Part shown: piece by piece, positions 26,119-33,902 of the stretch
How positions within the stretch are numbered: the stretch's first letter is position 1
Layout: the number at the start of each line of letters is the position of its first letter
From: DASPJL01 sp035628645
GTDB taxonomy: Bacteria > Bacteroidota > Bacteroidia > Cytophagales > Cyclobacteriaceae
Direction of reading: 5' to 3'
NCBI GenBank assembly: GCA_035628645.1
Contig: DASPJL010000090.1
Coordinates: 1 to 52,434, forward strand
DNA length: 52,434 nucleotides
Notes under the pieces: generated by a model
What the model was told of the DNA's origin: nothing
What the model saw: the letters and a program-made list of their open reading frames with translations, nothing else
The model's database searches: none
Made by a program: the position numbers and the translations under genes

Positions 26119-27495
26119 TTATTGGAATAAGAAATAAGTTTCCAGAGATAAGAAACCAATTGCCATCCCTATGATAAGCCTTAGTACTTTGGACACGGTA
26201 AAGTCATCAAAACCAGGAGAAATCATTACGAAGAAAGGTGCAGCCTGTGCCACATAACGTGAGCTGAAAAGGTGAGTGACTTTAAAACTGGTAGAAAGAA
26301 TTAAAATTCCGCATGCTAAAATAAAGAGAAACAAAGGTTCTGTTCTTTTATTCCAGGCATGAACTGCGCAACAGGCTAAAAAATAAAAGGCCAGGGTGGC
26401 CAATAATGGAGAAATAAGAAACGGATATATTTTCATCATTTCCCTTGGGAAAATCTTTTCTAGAACTTCGCTAAGGGGATAATATTTATAGCCAAGTACT
26501 AATATATTGAGAACAAGTATTATACAGTAAGATAATATCAAGGCTATCAATATTTTTTTATTGAAGAAAAACCATTTTGGACAAATAATTATGATTAATA
26601 GGGCGCCATATGCAAAGGCAAGAATTCCATGCCAGGGTACAATTCCCCCAGCACCCACAAAAGCTTGCTGAGGAGGCACCAATCCTTCCCATATTGCAAA
26701 GACAGGAATACACATAGCAAGGGCACTAATTGAAAATACTGCAACAGATATCCATCTATTGATGTTCTTTAGGTCAACCAACAATAAAACGCCTGCGGCG
26801 AAAGCAACAAGTAAAAATGGAGACCGTCCCAGGATGGCAAATCCTAAGGCTATTCCTCCAAGAAGAGACATGCAAAGACTTTTAGACAGAGAACCTTTTT
26901 CGTATTTTAAAACAATTGCCATAAACAGCACCGCTAATGTTGCAAATAACATTGCCGGTACCTCTGTCAGTGCCATTCCTGATACTTGCCACACCATTGG
27001 CACAGCGACAATATTCAGTGAATATATGAAGGCATCTTTAAAGGAGGTGTTTTTAATTAATGAGACAATTTTTGAAATGAGTAGAATTATCAGTCCTAGG
27101 ATAAACACATTGACAAGCCGAATACCGGGAGTTGTCATATTGGTGATGGATTTTAAAGGATAATGAATAAATTGATAAAGCGGGCCTGGAGCCTGATTGT
27201 CTATTTTTAATAAAAACTCTTTTGATAAACCATATTCTTCAAAAAGGTAAACATTTGGGATAAATAACACCTCGTCAAAAAGCGGTGCTTGTTTATGATT
27301 CAGTGTTATTAAAAACAATATTAAATACCCTGAAATTCCAATGGCTAATAGAAGGTTCTTTGAAACTTTTCTATCCAATATTGATGCGACAGTCCTTACC
27401 AATTTTATAGGTGTAGTTAAATTCGGGATTAAAAATAGAGAAAACAATATTAACTTTTTGTAAAAGTTTGAGGCTTCATTTATAAGTGTCCTCAA
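26119..27495 (-). CDS. polytopic membrane protein, GT-C-type glycosyltransferase-like
   Basis: A 458-residue protein with roughly 10-12 predicted membrane segments. After the first helix (LLAIGISGYLILFLITL) the exposed loop reads HKQAPLFDEVLFIPN. An Asp-Glu pair in this position is the hallmark of GT-C-fold transferases of the GT39/GT83/ArnT class, which use polyprenyl-phosphate sugar donors at the periplasmic face. No soluble C-terminal domain is present. The assignment to a named family is not possible by eye. The start is a TTG at 27495; no in-frame ATG lies nearby. It lies in the same region as a second GT-C-like gene and the UbiA/SDR/HAD trio. Confidence 0.6.
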   Translation of the reverse strand: MRTLINEASNFYKKLILFSLFLIPNLTTPIKLVRTVASILDRKVSKNLLLAIGISGYLILFLITLNHKQAPLFDEVLFIPNVYLFEEYGLSKEFLLKIDNQAPGPLYQFIHYPLKSITNMTTPGIRLVNVFILGLIILLISKIVSLIKNTSFKDAFIYSLNIVAVPMVWQVSGMALTEVPAMLFATLAVLFMAIVLKYEKGSLSKSLCMSLLGGIALGFAILGRSPFLLVAFAAGVLLLVDLKNINRWISVAVFSISALAMCIPVFAIWEGLVPPQQAFVGAGGIVPWHGILAFAYGALLIIIICPKWFFFNKKILIALILSYCIILVLNILVLGYKYYPLSEVLEKIFPREMMKIYPFLISPLLATLAFYFLACCAVHAWNKRTEPLFLFILACGILILSTSFKVTHLFSSRYVAQAAPFFVMISPGFDDFTVSKVLRLIIGMAIGFLSLETYFLFQ

Positions 27496-27521
27496 AGAAA
27501 GTAAGTATTGGAACTTTTATT

Positions 27522-27529
27522 TATTTTTG
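27522..27529 (+). promoter_or_regulatory. -7 promoter box supporting the GTG start at 27549
   Basis: TATTTTTG matches TAnnTTTG exactly. It lies inside the longest open frame of the EEP protein, 20 nt before GTG 27549. A transcript from here would exclude the upstream GTG at 27486. Confidence 0.45.
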
Positions 27530-27548
27530 TTCTCTTAAATATAACAAA

Positions 27549-28616
27549 GTGAAATTTTTAACAATTATCTTTTTTCTAATCAGCCTCCTTGTTTTATCAA
27601 GTATTTATATCTCTCCTTTAGATTTTTGGCCGATAAGTTTTATCTCTCTTTCAATTCCCTTCATTATACTGTTTAATATTTTTCTCTTTGTTTTTTTTGT
27701 ATTGAAGAGAAAATTTCTTGCCGCCTTTCCTTTAATTGTGATAATTCTCGGTTTCAAATTTATTATTTCTTCTTATTCTTTCCATTTCAGCAGTCATAAG
27801 GACGAAAAGGAGACTTTTTCAATTTTGAGCTATAATACCAGCCGATTGTTGAAGGAAGATGTTTACTCAGATAGTTTCTTGCCAAAAGCAGATGAGATGA
27901 TGGCTTGGCTGGCAGATCAGGATGCTGACATAAAGTGCTTCCAGGAATTTTACAATAACGATGAATCCAAATATTGGAACTCAGTAGAGAAATTGAGCCA
28001 GAATAAAGCCTACCATTGTTTTTTCTCAGGAGCTAAAGTAAATCATACCACCGGGGAAATAGGTGTGGCAATATTTTCTAAACATCCAATTGTGAACAAG
28101 GGAGAAATTATTTTCAGCAGCAATAACTTTAATAGGGGTAATTATGCAGATTTGGTAATTAAAGGCGATACTATAAGAGTAATTAATATTCACCTTCAAT
28201 CCATGGAAATAAAAAGAGCGGGTATCTCAAATAAAAAGACCTGGGATGATATGGTTGAAGATTTTGTCTTTCTTTATTATAGAATTAAACATGGGACGAT
28301 TGACAGAAGTCTGCAAACGAAAATATTGTTAGACTTTATCGAAGAAAGCCCTTATAAAGTGATAGTTTGCGGAGACTTCAATGAAACTCCCTACGGATAT
28401 GTTTACAATGCCTTTAAAAGCAAATTAAACAATTCTTTTGAGGAAGCTGGAAAAGGGTTTGGTTTTACCTATAATGGGAACACTTTGTTTTTCTTAAGAA
28501 TTGACAATCAATTTTATAGCAAAGGTATAGAGGCTACTAACCTCAAAACTTATAGCACAATAAATTATTCAGACCACTTTCCTATAGCTGCTAAATATGT
28601 TTTTAATTCTAATTAG
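27549..28616 (+). CDS. membrane-anchored endonuclease/exonuclease/phosphatase (EEP) family hydrolase
   Basis: Numbered from GTG 27549, the first about 85 residues carry three membrane helices (FLTIIFFLISLLVLSSIYI, SIPFIILFNIFLFVFFVL, FPLIVIILGFKFIISS). The rest is a DNase I-like EEP domain: ILSYNTSRL, a metal-binding Glu in DADIKCFQEFYN, VINIHLQSM, the catalytic Asp and Asn in VCGDFNETPYGYVYN, and the terminal SDHFPIAAKY with the catalytic Asp-His pair. The fold serves nucleases, inositol and sphingolipid phosphatases, so the substrate is open; the topology puts the catalytic domain outside the membrane or at its face. A longer frame begins at GTG 27486 but would overlap the divergent gene and contain the promoter box. 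Confidence 0.85.
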   Translation: MKFLTIIFFLISLLVLSSIYISPLDFWPISFISLSIPFIILFNIFLFVFFVLKRKFLAAFPLIVIILGFKFIISSYSFHFSSHKDEKETFSILSYNTSRLLKEDVYSDSFLPKADEMMAWLADQDADIKCFQEFYNNDESKYWNSVEKLSQNKAYHCFFSGAKVNHTTGEIGVAIFSKHPIVNKGEIIFSSNNFNRGNYADLVIKGDTIRVINIHLQSMEIKRAGISNKKTWDDMVEDFVFLYYRIKHGTIDRSLQTKILLDFIEESPYKVIVCGDFNETPYGYVYNAFKSKLNNSFEEAGKGFGFTYNGNTLFFLRIDNQFYSKGIEATNLKTYSTINYSDHFPIAAKYVFNSN

Positions 28617-28620
28617 CAGT

Positions 28621-28665
28621 TTAGCGACGACATCCTTCATTTGAAGACAAAAGGATGTCATCACC
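28621..28665. repeat. REP-like palindrome, copy 1
   Basis: GACATCCTT (28629-28637) and AAGGATGTC (28651-28659) form a 9-bp perfect stem, extended by further pairs, around a 13-nt loop. No T-tract follows on either strand. The minus-strand reading, including the flanking TCGCTAAA, matches a similar element at 40644-40689. It sits between two convergent genes. Confidence 0.7.
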
Positions 28666-28688
28666 TGCACTTTGAAAAAGTTGTGTAT

Positions 28689-30290
28689 CTATTTTTTTAC
28701 ATAAACTTCAATCCAGGAGTCCGTTGGTCTCCTTGGAGCCAGGAATTTGTCCTGTAATTTGTAATGCTTAATTAAGGTCTGCCTTATCTTCTCAGGATAA
28801 AAATTTTCCAGGTACGGAATGGTTTCAAACAATACCATGTCATAATAATCTTCTTCAATTCTTTTGGCAAAGAAATCCACTTCTTTATCAAAAATTGAAA
28901 CATCCTGATGGTACCACAGAGGAAGCCCTTTTTCAAGTTCGTAGCCGATTTCGCTGGCAAGGGGAGTAAGCTCACTCATATTTAGCACCTTTGGATTCTT
29001 TTTGTTTTTTATGGCATCGGATTCCATTAATCTTTTCATCCCATCCACCGTTGGTCCCGGTAAATAAATTCGGTCAAACGATTTAAGGCCTGAGAGTTTC
29101 CATTGAGACATATCAATTAGCGTGGAATCTTCTTCTATCTTTACTGATCTAGTGGAAAGATTAGTTATCTCAATATTGGTATATCTTGTCAATATACTTT
29201 GAATATACTTCCAATATACCCCGCTCCACCAAAAAAGAAGCATCACTACAGCAATTACTGTTACATATAATTTCTCAACAATTATGTTAAAATTTATCGC
29301 TGAAATAATAAAAGCGAAAGCAAAGCTGTGAAAATAAATGTTGTTGTCAGGGGGGGTATAACTCGTTACCTGAATTAGCAGCGCTTCTCCTAAAATTCCT
29401 AACGTAAGCAGTGTGAAAATCACTTCTCTCTTTTGTAGAATAAAAACTCTGAAATCTTTTATAGAATTGATTAAAATTAATGCAACTGCGAATAGATAAA
29501 ATTTAATCCAGTGAGAAAAACCAAAGATTTCATGAAGAAAATCGGCAATTGTAATTCTGGAATTATGGGGCGGTTGGCCGTAGTTAAACCAATAGAAAAA
29601 TCCGTGTTGAGCAAAGGGTAAAATAAAGCAACAAGCCGTTATTCCAAAAAAGGCAATAAAAAGGAGGATTTCTTTAAATGATTTATCTACAAAAGTGTGA
29701 TAAGCCAGTAATACTACACAAATTACAAATCCTATGGCTCCGGCATCCTGCTTTGTAAATAATGAAAGAAAGGTGAAAAAGGCTCCTAAAAACAGATACA
29801 AATAAAGTTTCCAGTTTTTTGAAGGATTTCCCAGAATTGCGAGAAGTACAAAGTTTATTCCAAGGATCTCATACACAAACACGGTATGGTTGTACCAGGG
29901 CCAAAAGTTAAAGAATGAGTATGAAATACAATATAGTATTACCGATAATAACTTTTGCACTGGCTTTACCTCCAAGGTGCTTAAAATGGACCGGAAAGTA
30001 AATCCTGAAAGCAGGTTAATTAGGACCTGTGCTTTTATCAGAGAAAAGAGATAGGGCCCAAAAATTTTAAAGAACAAGGAAGGTATTATCCAGTATCCAA
30101 ATCCCATGGGAAGCCCGAAGTCTTTATAGGGAACCTGGTCGAGATACATTCTGTACGATCCTTCCCATGAAAGAAAAATATTTACTCTGTAAGGAAAATT
30201 GAAAAATAATGGAAAAAATGATAGTGCGACGATTATTAAAATTTCTGTTAAAGAGGTTACTCGTCTGTTCAAAACTTTATTAAGGACCAT
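28689..30290 (-). CDS. polytopic membrane protein, GT-C-type glycosyltransferase-like
   Basis: A protein of 533 residues from ATG 30290 with about 9-11 membrane helices followed by a soluble C-terminal domain of roughly 160 residues. After the first helix the loop reads SWEGSYRMYLDQVPYKDFGLP, like the E-G ... pYxDfxxP pattern of RgtA/B/C/D-type and GT39-like transferases. Donors in that fold are polyprenyl-phosphate sugars. The end of the protein (FAKRIEEDYYDMVLFETIPYLENFYPE) is hydrophilic. A frame opening at TTG 30326 would place its start codon inside the TAGTTTTG promoter box on the minus strand, so I prefer ATG 30290. It is divergent from the UbiA gene. Confidence 0.6.
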   Translation of the reverse strand: MVLNKVLNRRVTSLTEILIIVALSFFPLFFNFPYRVNIFLSWEGSYRMYLDQVPYKDFGLPMGFGYWIIPSLFFKIFGPYLFSLIKAQVLINLLSGFTFRSILSTLEVKPVQKLLSVILYCISYSFFNFWPWYNHTVFVYEILGINFVLLAILGNPSKNWKLYLYLFLGAFFTFLSLFTKQDAGAIGFVICVVLLAYHTFVDKSFKEILLFIAFFGITACCFILPFAQHGFFYWFNYGQPPHNSRITIADFLHEIFGFSHWIKFYLFAVALILINSIKDFRVFILQKREVIFTLLTLGILGEALLIQVTSYTPPDNNIYFHSFAFAFIISAINFNIIVEKLYVTVIAVVMLLFWWSGVYWKYIQSILTRYTNIEITNLSTRSVKIEEDSTLIDMSQWKLSGLKSFDRIYLPGPTVDGMKRLMESDAIKNKKNPKVLNMSELTPLASEIGYELEKGLPLWYHQDVSIFDKEVDFFAKRIEEDYYDMVLFETIPYLENFYPEKIRQTLIKHYKLQDKFLAPRRPTDSWIEVYVKK

Positions 30291-30323
30291 AAATAGATTA
30301 AGTATTGCAACATAAACTAAAGA

Positions 30324-30331
30324 CAAAACTA
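30324..30331 (-). promoter_or_regulatory. -7 promoter box on the minus strand upstream of the GT-C gene
   Basis: Read on the minus strand the sequence is TAGTTTTG, an exact TAnnTTTG match. The in-frame TTG at 30324-30326 is part of the box. The ATG at 30290 lies 33 nt downstream. Confidence 0.45.
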
Positions 30332-30436
30332 TTATTATTCAATATAATAAAGTAATATAAAATGTTTTATAGGTACAATTTTTATCTTCTGATATAGAGG
30401 TAATAAAAAAAACGAATTTTTTAATTTTTTTAATTA

Positions 30437-30444
30437 TAATTTTG
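30437..30444 (+). promoter_or_regulatory. -7 promoter box of the UbiA-SDR-HAD genes
   Basis: TAATTTTG matches TAnnTTTG exactly. The in-frame TTG at 30442 lies within it, so translation should start at ATG 30466, 21 nt after the box. Confidence 0.5.
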
Positions 30445-30465
30445 ACGCTTCATAAAATAACACTA

Positions 30466-31341
30466 ATGCTACAATTTATAAAACTCATTAGAGTCCATCA
30501 CTGGGTAAAAAATGGCTTCTTGTTTATCCCTGTCTTTTTTGCAGGGGAATTATTTAACCTTCATAATATTTTGTTACTTCTCGGCGGGTTTATAGCTTTT
30601 AGCCTTACTGCGAGTTCTATTTATATCCTCAACGACTATCGGGATATTGAATCAGACAGGCAACACCCAACCAAATCGAAACGGCCTTTGGCTTCAGGCG
30701 CTATTTCTACAAAAGTTGCGTTACCGATTGCCGTGCTTTTTTTAATTGGTGGTCTTGGGTTGGCGTATTTTATTGACCTCAGGTTTTTTGTTCTTGTTAT
30801 CATCTACTTTTTATTAAACCTTGGCTATTCCATGGGGCTGAAAAACGTTTCTATTTTAGATATTCTCATCCTTTCTTCCGGATTTTTATTAAGGACCATA
30901 GCCGGAGGTTTTATTGTAGATGTTTTCATATCCCAATGGCTTGTAATAATGATATTCCTTTTGGCTTTGTTTTTAGCAATTGCCAAGCGAAGAGACGATA
31001 TTTTAATTTATATGGAGTCGGGCAAAATGATGAGGAAGTCTATACAATTCTATAATATTGAGTTTGTAAACCTTTGTATAACAATGATTTCAGGAGTAAT
31101 CATTGTTGCTTATCTTATGTATACCATTTCCCAGGAGGTTACAATGAGATTTCAGAATGATCATGTTTATTATACTGCAGTTTTTGTAATAGCAGGAGTG
31201 ATGCGTTATATGCAAATTACTTATGTGGAAAAAGAAAGCGGTAACCCAACCAAAATACTTTATAAGGATCGCTTTATTCAGCTTACGCTTTTAGGTTGGA
31301 TTCTATGTTTCTTTGCAATAATTTACCTGGGGAAATTTTAA
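30466..31341 (+). CDS. UbiA family prenyltransferase, decaprenyl-phosphate phosphoribosyltransferase-like
   Basis: A 291-residue polytopic membrane enzyme. The first UbiA aspartate motif is ILNDYRDIESDRQHPTKSKR, nearly the same as the NDVRDVEADRAHPTK block that I recall for mycobacterial Rv3806c (5-phospho-ribosyl-1-diphosphate:decaprenyl-phosphate phosphoribosyltransferase). The block LSSGFLLRTIAGGFIVDVFISQWLVIM with following AIAKRRDD also matches that branch rather than menaquinone or haem UbiA enzymes. The expected reaction is transfer of 5-phosphoribose from PRPP to a polyprenyl phosphate, the first committed step toward polyprenyl-phosphoryl-arabinose. The start at ATG 30466 is set by the promoter box. 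It is followed by SDR and HAD genes that fit the next steps. Confidence 0.88.
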   Translation: MLQFIKLIRVHHWVKNGFLFIPVFFAGELFNLHNILLLLGGFIAFSLTASSIYILNDYRDIESDRQHPTKSKRPLASGAISTKVALPIAVLFLIGGLGLAYFIDLRFFVLVIIYFLLNLGYSMGLKNVSILDILILSSGFLLRTIAGGFIVDVFISQWLVIMIFLLALFLAIAKRRDDILIYMESGKMMRKSIQFYNIEFVNLCITMISGVIIVAYLMYTISQEVTMRFQNDHVYYTAVFVIAGVMRYMQITYVEKESGNPTKILYKDRFIQLTLLGWILCFFAIIYLGKF

Positions 31342-31404
31342 GAAGTTAAGTTTATTGAATTTGAAAAGAAACAGGAATTTTTAAACACCTCATACCTTTT
31401 ATAG

Positions 31405-32136
31405 ATGAAAAATATATTGATATTGGGAGCAAATTCTGATATGGGAATAGCTTTGGCTAGACTATATGCCTCACAGAAATTTAATGTAATGCTTGCCAGT
31501 AGGGGAGTTTCCCAATTACAAGCCATTAAAAATGATTTGCAGATCAGGTATAATACACAGGTTTCGGCATTTGAATTTGATGCCTGTAAGTATGAGTCAC
31601 ACAAAAAGTTTTTTGAGGAATTAACATATAGACCTGATATCACTATTTGTTTCTTTGGCTACCTGGGCGATCAGAAGATTGCAGAAAGCAATTGGGAGGA
31701 AGCCCAAAGGATTATTAATACTAATTTTACCGGAGCTGTTTCCATATTAAATATTATTGCAAATGCGTATGAATTACAGCAATCTGGAGTAATTGTGGGA
31801 GTGAGTTCCGTAGCAGGCGACAGGGGTAGACAAAGCAACTATATTTATGGCAGCGCAAAAGCTGGATTTACTGCCTATTTATCAGGTTTGAGAAACAGAT
31901 TATTTCATGCTAATGTTCATGTAATGACCGTAAAGCCTGGATTTGTAAACACCAAAATGACTGATGGACTTAAGCTTCCAAAGCCGATTACTGCTCAACC
32001 GGATCAGGTAGCTAAAAGTATCATTCATGGAATAAACAAAAAAAAGAACATTATATACGTATTGTGGATGTGGCGATGGATTATGGTAATCATTACTTTA
32101 ATCCCGGAGTTTATTTTTAAAAAGCTAAAGATGTAA
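31405..32136 (+). CDS. short-chain dehydrogenase/reductase, DprE2-like 2-keto reductase
   Basis: A 243-residue Rossmann enzyme with the NAD(P) motif ILILGANSDMGIALARLYA (residues 4-22), the active-site Ser in VSSVAGDRGRQSN and Tyr-x-x-x-Lys in YIYGSAKAGFTAY. Several features follow the DprE2 branch as I recall it for M. tuberculosis: FFGYLGDQK after strand 4, the S-S-x-A-G-[DE]-R start of the active-site block, and a C-terminal hydrophobic tail ending IPEFIFKKLKM. DprE2 reduces the 2-keto-ribose intermediate on decaprenyl phosphate to arabinose. The C-terminal tail (about 210-235) could bind the membrane. It lies 63 nt after the UbiA gene on the same strand. Confidence 0.85.
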   Translation: MKNILILGANSDMGIALARLYASQKFNVMLASRGVSQLQAIKNDLQIRYNTQVSAFEFDACKYESHKKFFEELTYRPDITICFFGYLGDQKIAESNWEEAQRIINTNFTGAVSILNIIANAYELQQSGVIVGVSSVAGDRGRQSNYIYGSAKAGFTAYLSGLRNRLFHANVHVMTVKPGFVNTKMTDGLKLPKPITAQPDQVAKSIIHGINKKKNIIYVLWMWRWIMVIITLIPEFIFKKLKM

Positions 32137-32244
32137 AAACATCATTTAGAACTAAATATTGATAATTAAAAAGAAAAACATTTAAGAGAATAGCCATACC
32201 GAGCGGAGATTTTCACAACGGCCTAGAACCTTATCCATTTTATG

Positions 32245-32271
32245 CTCTGTATTCTCCGTGTTCCCTGTGGT
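32245..32271. repeat. degenerate 9-bp repeat units upstream of the HAD gene
   Basis: Three units, CTCTGTATT, CTCCGTGTT and CCCTGTGGT, lie 12 nt before the ATG of the HAD phosphatase gene. Similar CTCTGTGTT-type intergenic runs are, as I recall, widespread in bacterial genomes; no function is known to me. Confidence 0.5.
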
Positions 32272-32282
32272 TAAAACAAATA

Positions 32283-32873
32283 ATGAAAAAGAACTTAGCG
32301 CTTTTCGATTTTGATGGAACCATCACCTACAACGATTCTTTTCTTGAAGTAATAAAATTTCAGAAAGGAAAGTGGGCGTTTTATAAAGGATTTCTTTTTA
32401 TGGCGCCTATAATGGTATTGTTTAAGTTAAAGGTTATTCCAAACTGGAAAGCCAAAGAAATGGTGATTACCTATTTTTTTAAAGGAGATACTTATCAGGA
32501 TTTTCAAAAAAAATGTGACGATTTTGCCGAAACAATAATTCCAAAAATGCTTAGGCCGAAGGCTAACAAAAAAATAGAAGAACATAAAAAAAGAGGAGAC
32601 AGGGTAGTACTTGTTTCAGCATCTGCAGAAAACTGGCTTCAGCCATGGACAAAAAAGATGGACATTGAACTTATTGGGACGCAGTTGGAAACCAAAGATG
32701 GACTGCTTACCGGAAAACTTTGTAGCCCGAACTGCTATGGTCCTGAGAAGTTAAAAAGGGTTTTAGATATTCTGGATCTGAAAGAATTTGAAAATATTTA
32801 CGTATATGGCGACAGTAGGGGAGACAAAGAAATCCTTGCTATTGCCACTGAAGCTTATTATAGGCATTTTTAG
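32283..32873 (+). CDS. HAD-IB family phosphatase, PSPase-like; candidate phosphoribosyl-polyprenyl phosphatase
   Basis: A 196-residue cytosolic HAD hydrolase. Motif I is LFDFDGTITYNDSF with the nucleophilic Asp10 and acid Asp12, motif II is the Ser in VVLVSASAENW, and motif III/IV is YVYGDSRGDKEIL. The cap is helical (residues about 20-90), as in subfamily IB (SerB-type) enzymes. Next to a phosphoribosyl-polyprenyl synthase and a DprE2-like reductase, the likely role is removal of the 5-phosphate from the prenyl-linked ribose. In mycobacteria a PAP2-type enzyme (Rv3807c) has been proposed for that step, so this would be a different solution. Its stop overlaps the convergent hydrolase gene by 4 nt. 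Confidence 0.85.
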   Translation: MKKNLALFDFDGTITYNDSFLEVIKFQKGKWAFYKGFLFMAPIMVLFKLKVIPNWKAKEMVITYFFKGDTYQDFQKKCDDFAETIIPKMLRPKANKKIEEHKKRGDRVVLVSASAENWLQPWTKKMDIELIGTQLETKDGLLTGKLCSPNCYGPEKLKRVLDILDLKEFENIYVYGDSRGDKEILAIATEAYYRHF

Positions 32874-33802
32874 CGTTTTAGGAACCTGATTACTGCGGGG
32901 TTAACTATTTCGGGTCTTTCATAATTTGATAAATGTCCTGCTTTGTCTACCGGTAAAAATACAATATCCTTGATTGATTCCAGGTAAAGCTTACTGCTTT
33001 CAATCCTTGTTCTTGTATCCTGCTTGCCCCATACCAGCATAATTTCCTTATCGAGTTGTCCGAGTTGTTTGATATAATCGGTCATATCAATACTTAAAGT
33101 ATTTAGCCATATGGATTTTTGAACCTTTTTGTAGCCTTTAAGACTGATTTGTTTTTCCAGCTCTTTTCTATACTCCGGGAATTTTTCAGGCTTATAAAAC
33201 TCTTCAATTTGCGACTGGATAGCTTTTGGTCGCCAATAAAAGGTCATTAATAAGTGTGAAACAACAGGTACTTTGAGAACAAAAGGCGCCCTAAATGGAT
33301 GAATTCCCGCAGGGTCTATGAGAATAAGTTTTAATATTTTGTTTTGGTTTTCAACAGTATATTTCATTGCCACCATAGCACCCATGGAAACTCCTGCCAG
33401 GTGAAAGGGTTCTTGTATTTCTAAAGCATCCAAAAACTCTTTAAACTGACCGTAATATAGATCCAAAGAATAATCTTCATTGACCTTATCAGAATACCCT
33501 CTGCCGTAGTGGTCATATCGTAAAACCCGGAAACCGCTTTGAATAAATTTATCAATATTGGGATCCCAAATGTTATAACCGAGTCCACCACCTCCAACTA
33601 AGATTATCAACGGCTTATCATCACTTCCTATGATCTCATAATGAACCAGACCTTTCGAAAGCTGAATAAATTTCCCTCCTGCAGCTTCCCTGATATCCTT
33701 ATTGAAATCAAGCGGCTCTTGCTTTTTATCAATTATAAAATAAGCAATCAGTGTACCGAGAATAAGAAACAGGGTGACAAAGACAATGATTTGTTTCATC
33801 AT
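32870..33802 (-). CDS. alpha/beta hydrolase with N-terminal membrane anchor
   Basis: A 310-residue protein. Residues 5-24 (IIVFVTLFLILGTLIAYFII) are an uncleaved anchor or signal. The fold has the oxyanion region LIILVGGGGLGYNIWDPN (near 64-81), nucleophile elbow LAGVSMGAMVAM (Ser about 144), an acid in LVWGKQDTRTRIE and the catalytic His in DKAGHLSNYERPE. These form the Ser-Asp-His triad of esterases, lipases and related enzymes. The substrate is unknown. It is convergent with the HAD gene and shares a TTAG stop overlap at 32870-32873. Confidence 0.85.
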   Translation of the reverse strand: MMKQIIVFVTLFLILGTLIAYFIIDKKQEPLDFNKDIREAAGGKFIQLSKGLVHYEIIGSDDKPLIILVGGGGLGYNIWDPNIDKFIQSGFRVLRYDHYGRGYSDKVNEDYSLDLYYGQFKEFLDALEIQEPFHLAGVSMGAMVAMKYTVENQNKILKLILIDPAGIHPFRAPFVLKVPVVSHLLMTFYWRPKAIQSQIEEFYKPEKFPEYRKELEKQISLKGYKKVQKSIWLNTLSIDMTDYIKQLGQLDKEIMLVWGKQDTRTRIESSKLYLESIKDIVFLPVDKAGHLSNYERPEIVNPAVIRFLKR

Positions 33803-33850
33803 AGTTTAGTGCAAAGTGGTTGATTCAGTCCAAATTAGTTTTACTTAAAT

Positions 33851-33885
33851 AAAAAAAAGAGCCCGAAACAACGGACTCTTTTTTT
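33851..33885. terminator. terminator of the modular esterase gene
   Basis: An A-rich arm AAAAGAG with CCG pairs with CGG and CTCTTTT around loop AAACAA, with one internal mismatch. Flanking A and T runs make it work in both directions. The main user should be the minus-strand esterase gene, which ends at 33903. Confidence 0.8.
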
Positions 33886-33902
33886 CCTTAAACAAATTAT
33901 AA

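Noticed and set aside
28629..28659. Intrinsic terminator between the EEP and GT-C genes
   Set aside because: The stem is good but neither strand has a T-tract after it, and the sequence recurs at 40.65 kb, so it is better described as a dispersed palindrome.
31338..31643. 101-codon frame on the minus strand overlapping the UbiA end and SDR start
   Set aside because: It overlaps the well-supported SDR gene and has no motif, so it is an antisense shadow.
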